The notes beneath the pieces are model-generated. The model was not told the DNA's origin and did no database searches. It saw only the letters and a program-made list of their open reading frames with translations. A stretch of DNA of 64,000 nucleotides. Origin: an uncultured Prochlorococcus sp. GTDB taxonomy: Bacteria; Cyanobacteriota; Cyanobacteriia; PCC-6307; Cyanobiaceae. The position numbers and the translations under genes were made by a program. Shown piece by piece: positions 19,306 to 29,071 of this stretch. Numbering within the stretch: the stretch's first letter is position 1; each line of letters opens with the position of its first letter. The stretch is from the NCBI GenBank assembly GCA_902583265.1, contig CACHVD010000003.1, forward strand, positions 59,544 through 123,543, given 5' to 3'.

Positions 19306-20025
19306 ATGAATATTGATAGTATTGCAATTGAAGCTGCAACTGATGGAGCCTGCAGTGGTAATCCAGGTCCAGGTGGTTGGGGTGGACTAATAATTTTTGA
19401 CGACAAAAGTGAATTAGAAATAGGTGGTTCCGAGCAAAATACTACCAATAATAGAATGGAACTCACTGCGGCTATAAAAACACTTGAGAAATTAAAAGAC
19501 TATAAATTAAAGGAGAACTTTAAATTAAGAACTGATAGTAAATATGTCATAGAAGGTTATACAAAATGGATTACTAATTGGAAAAGAAATGGATGGAAAA
19601 CAAGCTCAGGAAAATCAGTTCAAAATCTTGATTTATGGCAAAAAATTGATCAATTAAGAATTAATGGCCTTGTAATGGAATATGTTAAGGGTCATAGTGG
19701 TGACAAACAAAATGATAGAGTTGATAAAATCGCAACCAACTATAGCAAAGGTATATTTTTAGAAAGTAAATTAAAGGAGTCAGAATCTTCAGCTGACTTT
19801 TTTGAAAAAAATGCCCCTTCAGAAATTCAGGAATTATTTTCAAGGAATGAATTAATTCAAAAATTTGCTGACAAAAAGTATTTGTTAAGTTCACCAGAAT
19901 TAAGCACCTTATTAGGTGAAGAAAACCACTTTAAGATCAAACTATATTCACTTTTTGAATGGCGTAATTGGAGATTGATTCCTAAAGATAAAAAATATTG
20001 GATAATAGAAAAAAAAGAATCCTAA
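19306..20025 (+). CDS. rnhA: ribonuclease HI with a C-terminal extension
   Basis: Degrades the RNA strand of RNA-DNA hybrids. The RNase H fold covers residues 1-150 with the full catalytic set: D13 in TDGACSGNPG, E52 in NRMELTAA, D77 in TDSKYV, and D140 with H130 in GHSGDKQNDRVDKIA. E. coli RNase HI is 155 residues, but this protein is 239. The extra 89 residues are basic and helical, ending in an aromatic FEWRNWRLI segment, perhaps a nucleic-acid-binding add-on. It lies 48 bases after rplL and six before pyrD. Confidence 0.95.
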   Translation: MNIDSIAIEAATDGACSGNPGPGGWGGLIIFDDKSELEIGGSEQNTTNNRMELTAAIKTLEKLKDYKLKENFKLRTDSKYVIEGYTKWITNWKRNGWKTSSGKSVQNLDLWQKIDQLRINGLVMEYVKGHSGDKQNDRVDKIATNYSKGIFLESKLKESESSADFFEKNAPSEIQELFSRNELIQKFADKKYLLSSPELSTLLGEENHFKIKLYSLFEWRNWRLIPKDKKYWIIEKKES

Positions 20026-20031
20026 TTTTTT

Positions 20032-21201
20032 ATGAATGAACAGAAAGAGGTATTTAAAAATCTTTATAAAAACTTGATTACCCCAGTATTAAAAAGAGAC
20101 TCTGGAATTGATGCAGAATACTTAACTAATTTATCTCTTAGCCTTTTATCATTCAGTTCAAGAAAATATAATTGGCCTTTAGTTTCATCTATCCTAAAAA
20201 ATCTAAATGCAGAATTTTCTATAGTTGATAAAAGGTTAACTCAGAGCATATGTGGTATAAATTTTTGTAATCCAATTGGTTTAGCTGCGGGTTTTGACAA
20301 AAATGGAAATGCTGCAAATGTATGGAAAGATTTTGGTTTTGGATTTGCCGAACTTGGTACAGTAACTAAATTTGCTCAGAATGGAAATCCCAAACCAAGG
20401 TTATTTAGATTATCGGAGGAAGAAGCAGCATTAAATAGAATGGGTTTTAATAACAATGGTGCTGAAAATCTAGTTAAAAACTTTGTAGAACAAGGAATTG
20501 AGTTTAAAAAAAATAGAAAGAATATTTGTTTAGGGATAAATTTTGGCAAGTCAAAAATTACAGATTTATCTCAAGCAAAAGATGATTATTTAACTTCTCT
20601 AAAATTATTAATTCCATATTGTGATTATGCGGCAATAAACGTAAGTTCTCCAAATACTGAAGGACTAAGAAAGTTGCAAGATCCGATTCTTCTAAAAGAA
20701 CTTCTTAGAGAAATTAAAAACTTACCTAATTGTCCACCATTATTTGTAAAAATTGCGCCAGATTTAAGCCTTAAAGATATTGAAGATATTTGCCAGTTAA
20801 TAATTGAGGAAAATATAAATGGAATAATTGCTACTAACACCAGCATAGATAGATTAGGTCTTGAAAATAGGAAGATCAGGCAAACAGGATTATTACTTTC
20901 TGAAGAAAATGGAGGATTAAGTGGAAAGCCACTACAAAAAAAAGCAAATCAAATAATAAAACATATTCATAATATTGATAAAAAGATTATTTTAATTGGC
21001 GTTGGAGGAATCGATAGTCCAGAGTCGGCTTGGGAAAGAATTTGTTCTGGAGCATCATTAATTCAACTTTATACGGGATGGATATATAAGGGGCCACAAT
21101 TAGTCCCCAATATACTTAAAGGGATTTTAGAGCAACTCAATAAACATCAATTATCTAATATAAAAGAGGCCATTGGATCAGATTTAAAATGGGTTAAGTA
21201 A
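20032..21201 (+). CDS. pyrD: dihydroorotate dehydrogenase (quinone), class 2
   Basis: Oxidises dihydroorotate to orotate in pyrimidine synthesis and passes electrons to membrane quinone. At 389 residues with an N-terminal helical membrane-association segment, it is class 2. Visible motifs are NPIGLAAGFDKNG, AELGTVTKFAQNGNPKPRLFRL, NRMGFNNNG, INVSSPNTEGLR and the C-terminal FMN-phosphate loop LIGVGGIDS and SGASLIQLYTGW. The catalytic serine is in the NVSSPN motif. It is cotranscribed with rnhA and cobD by spacing. Confidence 0.97.
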   Translation: MNEQKEVFKNLYKNLITPVLKRDSGIDAEYLTNLSLSLLSFSSRKYNWPLVSSILKNLNAEFSIVDKRLTQSICGINFCNPIGLAAGFDKNGNAANVWKDFGFGFAELGTVTKFAQNGNPKPRLFRLSEEEAALNRMGFNNNGAENLVKNFVEQGIEFKKNRKNICLGINFGKSKITDLSQAKDDYLTSLKLLIPYCDYAAINVSSPNTEGLRKLQDPILLKELLREIKNLPNCPPLFVKIAPDLSLKDIEDICQLIIEENINGIIATNTSIDRLGLENRKIRQTGLLLSEENGGLSGKPLQKKANQIIKHIHNIDKKIILIGVGGIDSPESAWERICSGASLIQLYTGWIYKGPQLVPNILKGILEQLNKHQLSNIKEAIGSDLKWVK

Positions 21202-21218
21202 AAATTAGAAAATGAATA

Positions 21219-22343
21219 ATGAACAATCCGAAAAGTAATGATAACTCAACATTAGCCATGCAAATATCAAACCTAAAGCATGGAGGAAATGTATATGCAA
21301 ATGCAAAAAAATTAAATTTATTACCCTCTGAAATAATCGACGCAAGTGCCTCTTTAGTACCCTTTGATCCACCTCAAATACTAATAGATTCATTAAATGC
21401 TGGAATTAAGAACCTTGGATTTAGATATTACCCAGAGAGAAACTTGAATGATCTGAAAGAAATAATCGGTAAATTTCATGGGATAAATCCAGACAATATA
21501 TTGCCTGGAAATGGAGCTTCTGAACTAATAACCTGGGCAGGTTATGAAGCATCCAAATTTGGAATAAGTTGTATTCCTTCTCCATCATTTGTTGATTATG
21601 AAAGATCTTTAAATTGTTGGAATAGCAATTTTATACATTGCGAATTACCAAAAAACTGGAATAATATTTTTCCTCAATCATTTCCCCTGCATCCAAAAGG
21701 TGATGTTATTTGGATAACAAATCCACATAACCCTACCGGCCAATTATGGGAAAAGAATTCATTGGAGGAATTTGTAAAAAAATATAAATTAGTTATCTGT
21801 GATGAAGCTTTCTTATCGATAACACCTAATGGAGAGAAAGAATCTTTAATACCATTAACCCAAAGATTTGACAATTTATTAGTCTTGAGAAGCTTGACCA
21901 AAATCTTCAATATTCCTGGTCTTAGATTAGGTTACGTTATTGGCTCATCGAAAATACTAAAAAAATGGGAAATCAATAGAGATCCTTGGCCTTTAAATTC
22001 ATTTTCTATTAAAGCCGGAATTGATCTACTAAGTAATAAGAAATTCTATGAACAGTGGACAAAACAGATTCACAGCTGGATAAATATTGAAAAAAAAAGA
22101 GTATTTCAAAAATTATCAAAAATAGAGAATCTTAAAGTTCATAACTCTTCAACTAACTTTTTTTTAATAGAAAGTAAAAAATCCTTGTCGCCTAATATAA
22201 AATACTTAGAAAATAAGGGAATATTGCTTAGAGAATGTACTTCATTTAGATTTCTGGATGAAAAGTGGGCAAGAATAAGTTTGCAGAATAGGAAAAATAA
22301 CACTCTTTTATGTAAAGAAATTCAGAATTCCTTTAAAAAATAA
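21219..22343 (+). CDS. cobD: CobD-like threonine-phosphate decarboxylase, PLP aminotransferase fold
   Basis: 374 residues, fold-type I. The N-terminal LKHGGNVYANAKKLNLLPSE and IIDASASL segments match CobD/CobC proteins, which make the aminopropanol phosphate linker of (pseudo)cobalamin, better than HisC. PLP motifs are NPHNPTGQ, CDEAFLSI and SLTKIFNIPGLRLGY with the Schiff-base lysine. Histidinol-phosphate aminotransferase is the alternative, but a better hisC candidate lies at 36089. Its last 22 bases overlap the 3' end of convergent murG. Confidence 0.8.
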   Translation: MNNPKSNDNSTLAMQISNLKHGGNVYANAKKLNLLPSEIIDASASLVPFDPPQILIDSLNAGIKNLGFRYYPERNLNDLKEIIGKFHGINPDNILPGNGASELITWAGYEASKFGISCIPSPSFVDYERSLNCWNSNFIHCELPKNWNNIFPQSFPLHPKGDVIWITNPHNPTGQLWEKNSLEEFVKKYKLVICDEAFLSITPNGEKESLIPLTQRFDNLLVLRSLTKIFNIPGLRLGYVIGSSKILKKWEINRDPWPLNSFSIKAGIDLLSNKKFYEQWTKQIHSWINIEKKRVFQKLSKIENLKVHNSSTNFFLIESKKSLSPNIKYLENKGILLRECTSFRFLDEKWARISLQNRKNNTLLCKEIQNSFKK

Positions 22344-23413
22344 TTAAAAAATTTTCTAATCTCAATTTTTGATTTGATTTTATTATTATTTTTCATGTTC
22401 TTGTTCATAATATCTAAAATTTCATAGTAATATTTCCCGTTTTTTGATTTTCTCTTAAAAATTCTTTCTATAGTTTCTTCAAAAACTTCTTTAGAAATTT
22501 TACTTTGATTCATTAAAACTGAGCCTCCACTTTCGGCAAGAATCATTGCATTTTTCTCCTGGTGATTATTTTTAGAATAAGGAAATGGAATTAAAATTGA
22601 AGGTTTTTCAGTTTCTATAAGTTCATTTATTGTTCCTGCACCAGATCTCGATATTACAAGATCACAGTTTTGAATCAAAGCTGCGATTTCATTAGTAAAT
22701 TTCTTTTGAACATAATTATTGGGATTTTTTAAATTAAAGGATTGTTGATTACATTCGCCAATAATATGAACTATCCGAAACTGTTTTTTCATTAAAAATT
22801 CAAGAGATTTGTTAAGAATTTGATTTATAGCTTTTGCTCCTTGGCTACCTCCCATAACAATCAAAAGAGGTCCTTTTCCTTTTGGGACCCATTCTGGCAA
22901 GGGATGGGATTTATAGAATTGATCTCTTAAAGGAGTCCCAGTGAAAATAGTTTTACAATTTCTTAAATAAGAATTTGTTTTCTTAAATCCTAGAAAAACA
23001 TAGTTACACAAAAAACCAAAATATTTCGTGACCATTCCTGGAATTAAATTTGATTCATGAATAATAACAGGTATCCTGAGAAGTTTTGAAGCAACAATAG
23101 TTGGGGCAGATATATAACCTCCAGTCGTAAAAACCAAGTTAATTTTTTTTTCTTTTAAGATCCTAATTATTTGGAAAGTTGACATTAAAATTTTTATATA
23201 TTGATAAAACAAAAAAATATTTTTTTTTGGTGTCTTTATATTCAAAGTCTTCAAATTATATTTTGGGGGAATAAAATTCGCATCAAGTCTTTGCTGAATA
23301 CCCAACCAATGAATATTCCACTCATCTTCTACCTCTTTAGAAACTGCTAAAGCTGGAAAAATATGGCCTCCTGTTCCACTAGCTGCAACTAATAAATTAT
23401 TTTTTTTAGACAT
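22322..23413 (-). CDS. murG: UDP-GlcNAc:undecaprenyl-PP-MurNAc-pentapeptide GlcNAc transferase
   Basis: Adds GlcNAc to lipid I to form lipid II, the last cytoplasmic step of peptidoglycan synthesis. The GT-B fold is clear: a glycine loop SGTGGHIFPALAV at the N-terminus, TTGGYISAP and HESNLIPG, then the second loop GGSQGAKAIN and the donor site ISRSGAGTINELIETEKPSILIPFPY. Length 363 is normal. It overlaps cobD by 22 bases tail to tail and starts only 32 bases from the divergent secreted protein. Confidence 0.97.
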   Translation of the reverse strand: MSKKNNLLVAASGTGGHIFPALAVSKEVEDEWNIHWLGIQQRLDANFIPPKYNLKTLNIKTPKKNIFLFYQYIKILMSTFQIIRILKEKKINLVFTTGGYISAPTIVASKLLRIPVIIHESNLIPGMVTKYFGFLCNYVFLGFKKTNSYLRNCKTIFTGTPLRDQFYKSHPLPEWVPKGKGPLLIVMGGSQGAKAINQILNKSLEFLMKKQFRIVHIIGECNQQSFNLKNPNNYVQKKFTNEIAALIQNCDLVISRSGAGTINELIETEKPSILIPFPYSKNNHQEKNAMILAESGGSVLMNQSKISKEVFEETIERIFKRKSKNGKYYYEILDIMNKNMKNNNKIKSKIEIRKFFNYFLKEF

Positions 23414-23445
23414 AGAAACTTAAATTAGTAGAATGAAAATAATAA

Positions 23446-24180
23446 ATGATAAATATGTTGAATTTAAAATTATTCAGTAATATAGGATTCCCTCTCTACT
23501 TATTTATTTATCTCATTCTCCCCTATTCAGCAATAACGCAAACTTTAAAAGTTGATTTTATAAGAAATTTAGAAACCTCATTAAATAAGAGAGACTTAGA
23601 GTTTATTAGAAAAAATTTTAAAAATGATGAAAACCAAAATATATCAAAACAGTTCTCAAAAATTATCAATGATTTTCCTGATAGCAAATGGAAAATCAAA
23701 AGATTAGAGTCAAATATTCCTAATAAAGAAATATTGAGAATAAAAGTTTCAGGAAGAAAAATAGTTAATGGAGAAATGCATATACTAGAATCCGAGTTCG
23801 ATTATGTTTTTTCAGTTCTAAATGGAAAAATTGATAAAGGTACCATTAAAAATTTATTCACAACAATAAGGAATGATGATAAGAAGATAGATATTAGTTT
23901 TAAAATCCCTGAAAAAGTTCTTACTGGTTCAAAATACGATATCGATATAATCCTAAATAAGCCTCTTGAAAAAATGATCATCGCTGGAGCAATTAAACCT
24001 CATCAAGTAAATTCATTGTTTGAACAAGAAATATTATTGGAACCTTTAGCATCTGGGGGAATTTTTAAAATGACAAGAGCCCCTTCAAAACCAGGGATAC
24101 AAATTTGGTCAGGAATCATAGCTCACCCTGAAGGAATGATTACTTTCACAAAGAGTATTGATATTGTTGATAAAATATAG
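23446..24180 (+). CDS. secreted or membrane-anchored protein of unknown function
   Basis: 244 residues. An N-terminal hydrophobic stretch (about 12-30, FPLYLFIYLILPYSAIT) looks like a signal peptide or anchor. The remainder is beta-rich and hydrophilic with no catalytic motif I recognise. There are two possible ATG starts, at 23446 and 23455. It lies between murG (divergent, 32 bases away) and pgk (convergent, one base between stops). The position beside murG suggests an envelope role, but only weakly. Confidence 0.75.
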   Translation: MINMLNLKLFSNIGFPLYLFIYLILPYSAITQTLKVDFIRNLETSLNKRDLEFIRKNFKNDENQNISKQFSKIINDFPDSKWKIKRLESNIPNKEILRIKVSGRKIVNGEMHILESEFDYVFSVLNGKIDKGTIKNLFTTIRNDDKKIDISFKIPEKVLTGSKYDIDIILNKPLEKMIIAGAIKPHQVNSLFEQEILLEPLASGGIFKMTRAPSKPGIQIWSGIIAHPEGMITFTKSIDIVDKI

Positions 24181-24181
24181 C

Positions 24182-25390
24182 CTAAGCGTCGTTTAAAGCA
24201 GCTACACCAGGTAAGGTTTTACCTTCCAAAAGTTCCAAACTTGCGCCACCTCCAGTAGATATATGAGACATTTTCTCAGCTAATCCTGCTTTTTCAACTG
24301 CTGCAACTGAATCTCCACCACCAATTATTGTACAAACTTCAGAAAAAGCACTTAAGTCCGCAAGGGTAGTAGCTATAGCATTTGTTCCTTCCGCAAATTT
24401 ATCAAATTCGAAAACTCCCATTGGCCCATTCCAAATTATTGTCTTACATTCTGCAAGAGCATTCTGAAAAACTTTAATGGAATCTGGACCAATATCGAGA
24501 CCCATCCAATCTCCACTAATTGAATCAATTTGAGATATTTTACTTTCGGCGTCAGGCGAAAATTCATTAGCTAAAACAACATCAGTAGGTAATAATAATT
24601 CGACTCCTTTTGCTTTTGCTTTTGCTTCTAAATCCCTGGCAAGCTCAAGTTTATCTTCTTCTACAAGGCTCTTTCCAACATCTAGACCTCTAGCTTTATA
24701 AAAAGTAAAAATCATACCTCCACCAATCATAATTTTGTCACATTTATCTAGCAAAGAATCAAGAACACCTATTTTACTACTTACCTTTGATCCTCCAACT
24801 ATTGCTGCCAACGGACGTTTTGGTGCATCTATCGCTCCTTGTAAGTATTTTAATTCTTTTTCTAAAAGGAATCCAGCTAGTGATGGACTTAAATAATTAG
24901 TAACTCCCTGAGTTGAAGCATGAGCTCTATGAGCGGCACCAAATGCATCATTTACATACATATCTGCATGTGATGCTAAATTTTTAGCAAAATCTAAATC
25001 GTTCTTTTCCTCTTCACCAAAAAAACGAACATTTTCAAGTAAAAGAACATCTCCATTACTTAAGTTATTTGACTGTGCAACTGATTCATCACCAATACAA
25101 CTGTTAGTTAGAGCAACATTTTGCTCTAACAATTCACTTAACCTTGCTGCTACTGGAGTTAATCTCATTTTTTCATTTACCTGACCCTTTGGTCTACCAA
25201 AATGAGCAGCTAAAATAACTTTTGCAGAATGATTAATAAGATATTCAATAGTTGGGATCGCTGCACGAATACGCGTATCGTCGGTTATTTGACCATCTTC
25301 ATTTAATGGAACATTAAAATCTACTCTTACAAGAACTTTTTTTCCTTCTAAATGTGTCTTATCAAGACTGGAAAGAGATAATTTTGACAT
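24182..25390 (-). CDS. pgk: phosphoglycerate kinase
   Basis: Uses ATP on 3-phosphoglycerate in the Calvin cycle and runs in reverse in glycolysis. 402 residues with the signature [58 protein letters not shown] and the ATP-site [23 protein letters not shown]. The start is ATG. The 213-base gap to divergent rbgA holds both promoters; a chance-level NtcA-like box there is listed under rejected. Confidence 0.99.
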   Translation of the reverse strand: MSKLSLSSLDKTHLEGKKVLVRVDFNVPLNEDGQITDDTRIRAAIPTIEYLINHSAKVILAAHFGRPKGQVNEKMRLTPVAARLSELLEQNVALTNSCIGDESVAQSNNLSNGDVLLLENVRFFGEEEKNDLDFAKNLASHADMYVNDAFGAAHRAHASTQGVTNYLSPSLAGFLLEKELKYLQGAIDAPKRPLAAIVGGSKVSSKIGVLDSLLDKCDKIMIGGGMIFTFYKARGLDVGKSLVEEDKLELARDLEAKAKAKGVELLLPTDVVLANEFSPDAESKISQIDSISGDWMGLDIGPDSIKVFQNALAECKTIIWNGPMGVFEFDKFAEGTNAIATTLADLSAFSEVCTIIGGGDSVAAVEKAGLAEKMSHISTGGGASLELLEGKTLPGVAALNDA

Positions 25391-25603
25391 TAAACAAACT
25401 TAATTTTTAATCTTAAGACCCTAACGTTAATTTGGGCTGATTGGGTTAAAAAGTAATTACTGTTACCTATGCCTTAATAAATTTTAAGAATTAACGATTA
25501 TAAAAATTTTTCAGTCATTAAATTTATACTAAACTTTAGAAGTAAATACTTTTGAAACTTATAAAAACTAAAAGGAATACAAAATTTTATTTGATTTATT
25601 GAA

Positions 25604-26476
25604 GTGGACATACCCAAAATTCAATGGTACCCAGGCCATATTGCAAAAGCAGAAAAGAAATTATCTCAAGTTATCAATAAAGTAGATTTAGTTATAGAAG
25701 TTAGAGATGCAAGAATTCCTTTGTCAACAGGACATCCACACTTAAATAAATGGATAAATAATAAAAAACATATTCTTGTTATTAATAGATCAGACATGAT
25801 CTCCCCTTATACAATCAATAGTTGGAATAAATGGTTTAATGCTAAAGATCAATATCCCCTTTGGTGTGATGCTAAAAGAGGAATAGGTATTAAAGAAATT
25901 TGTAAGTCAGCCAAAGATTCTAGGTCGTCAATTGACGATAGAAGACTCTCTAGAGGAATGCGAATTAGGCCAATTAGAGCCCTTTTACTTGGATTCCCAA
26001 ACGTAGGAAAGTCAGCATTAATCAATAGAATTGCAAAAAAAAGAGTTGTAGATAGCGCTAGGAAAGCAGGCGTGACTCGTAATTTAAGATGGATAAAATT
26101 AGAAAGTGGTATAGATCTGCTAGATGCTCCTGGTGTTATACCTCCAAATTTAGAAGATCAAAAATCAGCACTTAATCTTGCACTTTGTGACGATATTGGT
26201 GAAGCTGCTTATGAAATAGAGAGTGTCGCAATTGGATTTATCAAAATTATATCCACTCTCAACAAAGATAAGAATGCGAATATCTCAGTTAAACAAATAT
26301 CTAATAGATATGGAGTTGATATTGCAAAAGGATTTAAGAGTCCTTCTGCTTGGATCAACGAAGCAGCTTCAAAACATACCTCAGGAGATATAAGGAGAAT
26401 GTCTCATAAGTTATTAGAAGATTATAGAAATCAAATGCTGGGTAAAATTGCTTTAGAAGTCCCACTATGGAATTAA
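25604..26476 (+). CDS. rbgA: ribosome biogenesis GTPase RbgA/YlqF
   Basis: 290 residues, a circularly permuted GTPase: VRDARIPLSTGHP near the start, G4 NRSDM before G1 GFPNVGKS (near 131), then G3 DAPGVIPP. It promotes late maturation of the 50S subunit. The start is GTG. A TATACT at 25525-25530 may be its -10. It overlaps rluD by 10 bases, so ribosome assembly and 23S modification are coupled in one unit. Confidence 0.95.
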   Translation: MDIPKIQWYPGHIAKAEKKLSQVINKVDLVIEVRDARIPLSTGHPHLNKWINNKKHILVINRSDMISPYTINSWNKWFNAKDQYPLWCDAKRGIGIKEICKSAKDSRSSIDDRRLSRGMRIRPIRALLLGFPNVGKSALINRIAKKRVVDSARKAGVTRNLRWIKLESGIDLLDAPGVIPPNLEDQKSALNLALCDDIGEAAYEIESVAIGFIKIISTLNKDKNANISVKQISNRYGVDIAKGFKSPSAWINEAASKHTSGDIRRMSHKLLEDYRNQMLGKIALEVPLWN

Positions 26477-27426
26477 ATAATCAAAATTCTTTCGGCATTG
26501 GTGAAGGTGAGCTTATAGAAATTATTTATGAGCTACCTCTTCCTATGAGGCTAGACAGATGGTTGGTAAGTAAAAGACCAGAACAAAGTAGAGCAAGAAT
26601 TCAACATTTTATAAATTCAGGTTTAGTACTTGTAAATTACAAGACCGCGAAAGCAAAGACCCCATTAAAAAATGGCGACAATGTTCAAATATGGATGCCT
26701 CCTCCAGAACCTCTTATTTATTTGAAACCTGAAAAAATGGATTTAAATATCCTTTTTGAAGACGAGCACATCATAGTAATCAATAAACAATCAGGTCTAA
26801 TCGTTCATCCAGCCCCTGGACACAAATCAGGCACTTTAGTGAATGGATTACTTTTTCACTGTAAAGATCTACCTGGAATAAATGGGAAACTAAGACCTGG
26901 GATTGTTCACAGATTAGATAAAGATACCTCTGGTTGTATGGTGGTTGCAAAAAGCCAAGAGGCATTAGTAAATCTCCAGAAACAAATTAAAGAAAAAATA
27001 GCATCACGCGAATATATTGCAGTAATTCATGGAGCACCTAATTCTGAAGAAGGCCAAATAGTGGGACACATTGGCAGAGATAAATTAAATAGATTGAAAT
27101 ATAAAGTAGTTGAAGAAACTTCAGGAAGATATGCCTGTACCTATTGGAAATTAGAAGAAAGATTTGGCAATTACTCATTAATGAGTTTCAAACTAGATAC
27201 GGGGCGAACGCATCAAATAAGAGTTCATTGCGCTCACATAAATCATCCGATTGTGGGTGATCCATTATATGGAAGATGTAAAAAACTACCATGTAAATTA
27301 GATGGCCAAGCTTTACACGCCATTAAGCTTGGACTTATACATCCAATAAATGGTAAAGAAATGATATTTGAATCAGAATTACCATTAGATTTTAAAAAAT
27401 TACTAAGTATTCTTAAAGTTAAATAA
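26467..27426 (+). CDS. rluD: 23S rRNA pseudouridine synthase RluD family
   Basis: 319 residues: an N-terminal S4 domain (MRLDRWLVSKRPEQSRARIQHFINSG) and an RluA-type catalytic domain with the catalytic aspartate in PGIVHRLDKDTSG and the downstream TGRTHQIRVH. RluD converts uridines in helix 69 of 23S rRNA, although the precise target among RluA/C/D cannot be told from sequence alone. It overlaps rbgA at the start and the ABC ATPase by eight bases at the end. Confidence 0.93.
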   Translation: MELNNQNSFGIGEGELIEIIYELPLPMRLDRWLVSKRPEQSRARIQHFINSGLVLVNYKTAKAKTPLKNGDNVQIWMPPPEPLIYLKPEKMDLNILFEDEHIIVINKQSGLIVHPAPGHKSGTLVNGLLFHCKDLPGINGKLRPGIVHRLDKDTSGCMVVAKSQEALVNLQKQIKEKIASREYIAVIHGAPNSEEGQIVGHIGRDKLNRLKYKVVEETSGRYACTYWKLEERFGNYSLMSFKLDTGRTHQIRVHCAHINHPIVGDPLYGRCKKLPCKLDGQALHAIKLGLIHPINGKEMIFESELPLDFKKLLSILKVK

Positions 27427-29017
27427 GATTTAAAGAGGAATTTAGAAGCGATTTTGTATACGTGTTTTGAGTTTTAGTGAATATTGTAGAACTTTCTCCT
27501 TCATCAACTATCTTTCCTTGATTCATAACTAGCAACCTATCACAAAATCTTTTAGCAATCCCTAAATCATGGGTAATAAAGATAATCGTTAAATTCATTT
27601 TTTCTTGAAATACTCTTAGTAATTCAATAATCTCTATTTTTACTGAAGCATCTAACATATTTACGCTCTCATCACAAATTAAAATTTTTGGCTTCAACAA
27701 TAGTGCCCTGGCTAATGAAATTCTTTGCAATTGACCACCAGATAATTGGTTAGGATAAGAATTAAAAAAATCATTATTTAAGGGAAGATTTAAATTTCTA
27801 AACATTAATTTTATTTCCTTTTCAATTTTTCTTTTATCTGAAATTTTTTGAATAAAAAATATATCTTCCAAAATATTTTTAATTGTCATTTTCGGATTCA
27901 AACTTGAAAAAGGATCTTGAAAAATAATTTGCACTTTATTGTTCTTTTTAAAATATTTATTTTTTTTAGATGGATTATTTTTATCATAAATTTTAATTTC
28001 ACCACCTCTTACTTTAAGAAGTCCAATTAAAGCCCTACATAATGTACTTTTACCACTCCCTGAAGAACCAACTATTCCAAGAGTCTCATTCTCATATAAC
28101 TTGAAACTAACTTCATTTAAAGCCTTATTCCATTTATTAATGAAAATTGAAGAATTTAATTTATACCAATGTCTTAGGTTATTTACCTCTAGAACGACCT
28201 CATCTCGAGCATTATTTTTAGTATTAGGTTCTAATACTATTTTTGAAGCATTTACTAACTTTTTCCCGATATCTGATTTTGGTGATTGAAAAATATCTAA
28301 TATATTCCCTTTTTCAACAATCGATCCCTTTTCAATAATTGCAACTTTTTTACACCACTTTGCTGCAAGATTAATATCATGACTAATTAAAATTAAAGTT
28401 GTATCAAATTCATTACATAGATGAATTATTTCTTGCATAATTTCAAAACTTGTTTTGGAATCTAAGCTTGTTGTAGGTTCATCAGCTATTAATAATTTAG
28501 GTTTCAAAGCAAGTGCCATTGCTATAGAAACTCTCTGTCTCATTCCGCCGCTAAATTGATGTGGAAAAGAATCAAGTCTACTTTCTTCAATTCCGACTTT
28601 TTGAAAAACTTCTCTTACTAATTTTTTAATAGCTAAAGATGATTTAGTTTGATCATGTGTTTTAAATAATTCATATAAATGATCCCCAACTCTCATTAGC
28701 GGATTAAGTTTTTTTATAGAGTCTTGATAAATAAATCCAAAATTCTTTCTTCTGAATAATTGTGCATCTTTGTTGTTTATTTTCCTAGGATCTACATTAG
28801 AAATCGATAGATACCCTTTAGAAGTGGCCTTTGCAGGCAATATATTTACTAATGTTTTTGCAAAAGTGGTCTTTCCACATCCAGAAGGTCCTATTATGGC
28901 CAAATGATCACCACAATCTATTTCTAAATTAAAATTTTTGATAATAGGTTGCTGTTTTAGACCATATTTAACAGTAAGATTTTTTACTAGAATAATTTTT
29001 TCTTTATTTTTTTCCAT
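27419..29017 (-). CDS. double-ATPase ABC protein, DppD-DppF/oligopeptide type
   Basis: 532 residues made of two full ABC cassettes. Cassette 1 has Walker A GPSGCGKTT near residue 40 and signature FSGGMRQRVS with DEPTTSLD; cassette 2 has GSSGSGKST near 315 and LSGGQLQRIS with DESVNMLD. Both carry the extended Q-loop and C-terminal style of peptide/nickel importers, in which two separate ATPases are usual; here they are fused. No permease or binding protein is encoded nearby in this window, so the substrate is unknown. Its tail overlaps rluD by eight bases. Confidence 0.9.
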   Translation of the reverse strand: MEKNKEKIILVKNLTVKYGLKQQPIIKNFNLEIDCGDHLAIIGPSGCGKTTFAKTLVNILPAKATSKGYLSISNVDPRKINNKDAQLFRRKNFGFIYQDSIKKLNPLMRVGDHLYELFKTHDQTKSSLAIKKLVREVFQKVGIEESRLDSFPHQFSGGMRQRVSIAMALALKPKLLIADEPTTSLDSKTSFEIMQEIIHLCNEFDTTLILISHDINLAAKWCKKVAIIEKGSIVEKGNILDIFQSPKSDIGKKLVNASKIVLEPNTKNNARDEVVLEVNNLRHWYKLNSSIFINKWNKALNEVSFKLYENETLGIVGSSGSGKSTLCRALIGLLKVRGGEIKIYDKNNPSKKNKYFKKNNKVQIIFQDPFSSLNPKMTIKNILEDIFFIQKISDKRKIEKEIKLMFRNLNLPLNNDFFNSYPNQLSGGQLQRISLARALLLKPKILICDESVNMLDASVKIEIIELLRVFQEKMNLTIIFITHDLGIAKRFCDRLLVMNQGKIVDEGESSTIFTKTQNTYTKSLLNSSLNLI

Positions 29018-29071
29018 GATTTATAGCAAATTTTTCTAGACATAAATAAAATACACCTAAAGCAATATAAA

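Noticed and set aside
18843-19466. 207-residue ORF antisense to rplL and rnhA
   Set aside because: It arises from the biased codon use of rplL (Ala/Glu-rich), spans two real genes, and is Ser/Pro/Ala-rich without any domain.
25453-25466. GTAATTACTGTTAC, an exact GTAN8TAC NtcA-like box between pgk and rbgA
   Set aside because: Six fixed bases in AT-rich DNA are expected about once by chance in the intergenic sequence of this window, and no well-placed -10 follows it for either gene.
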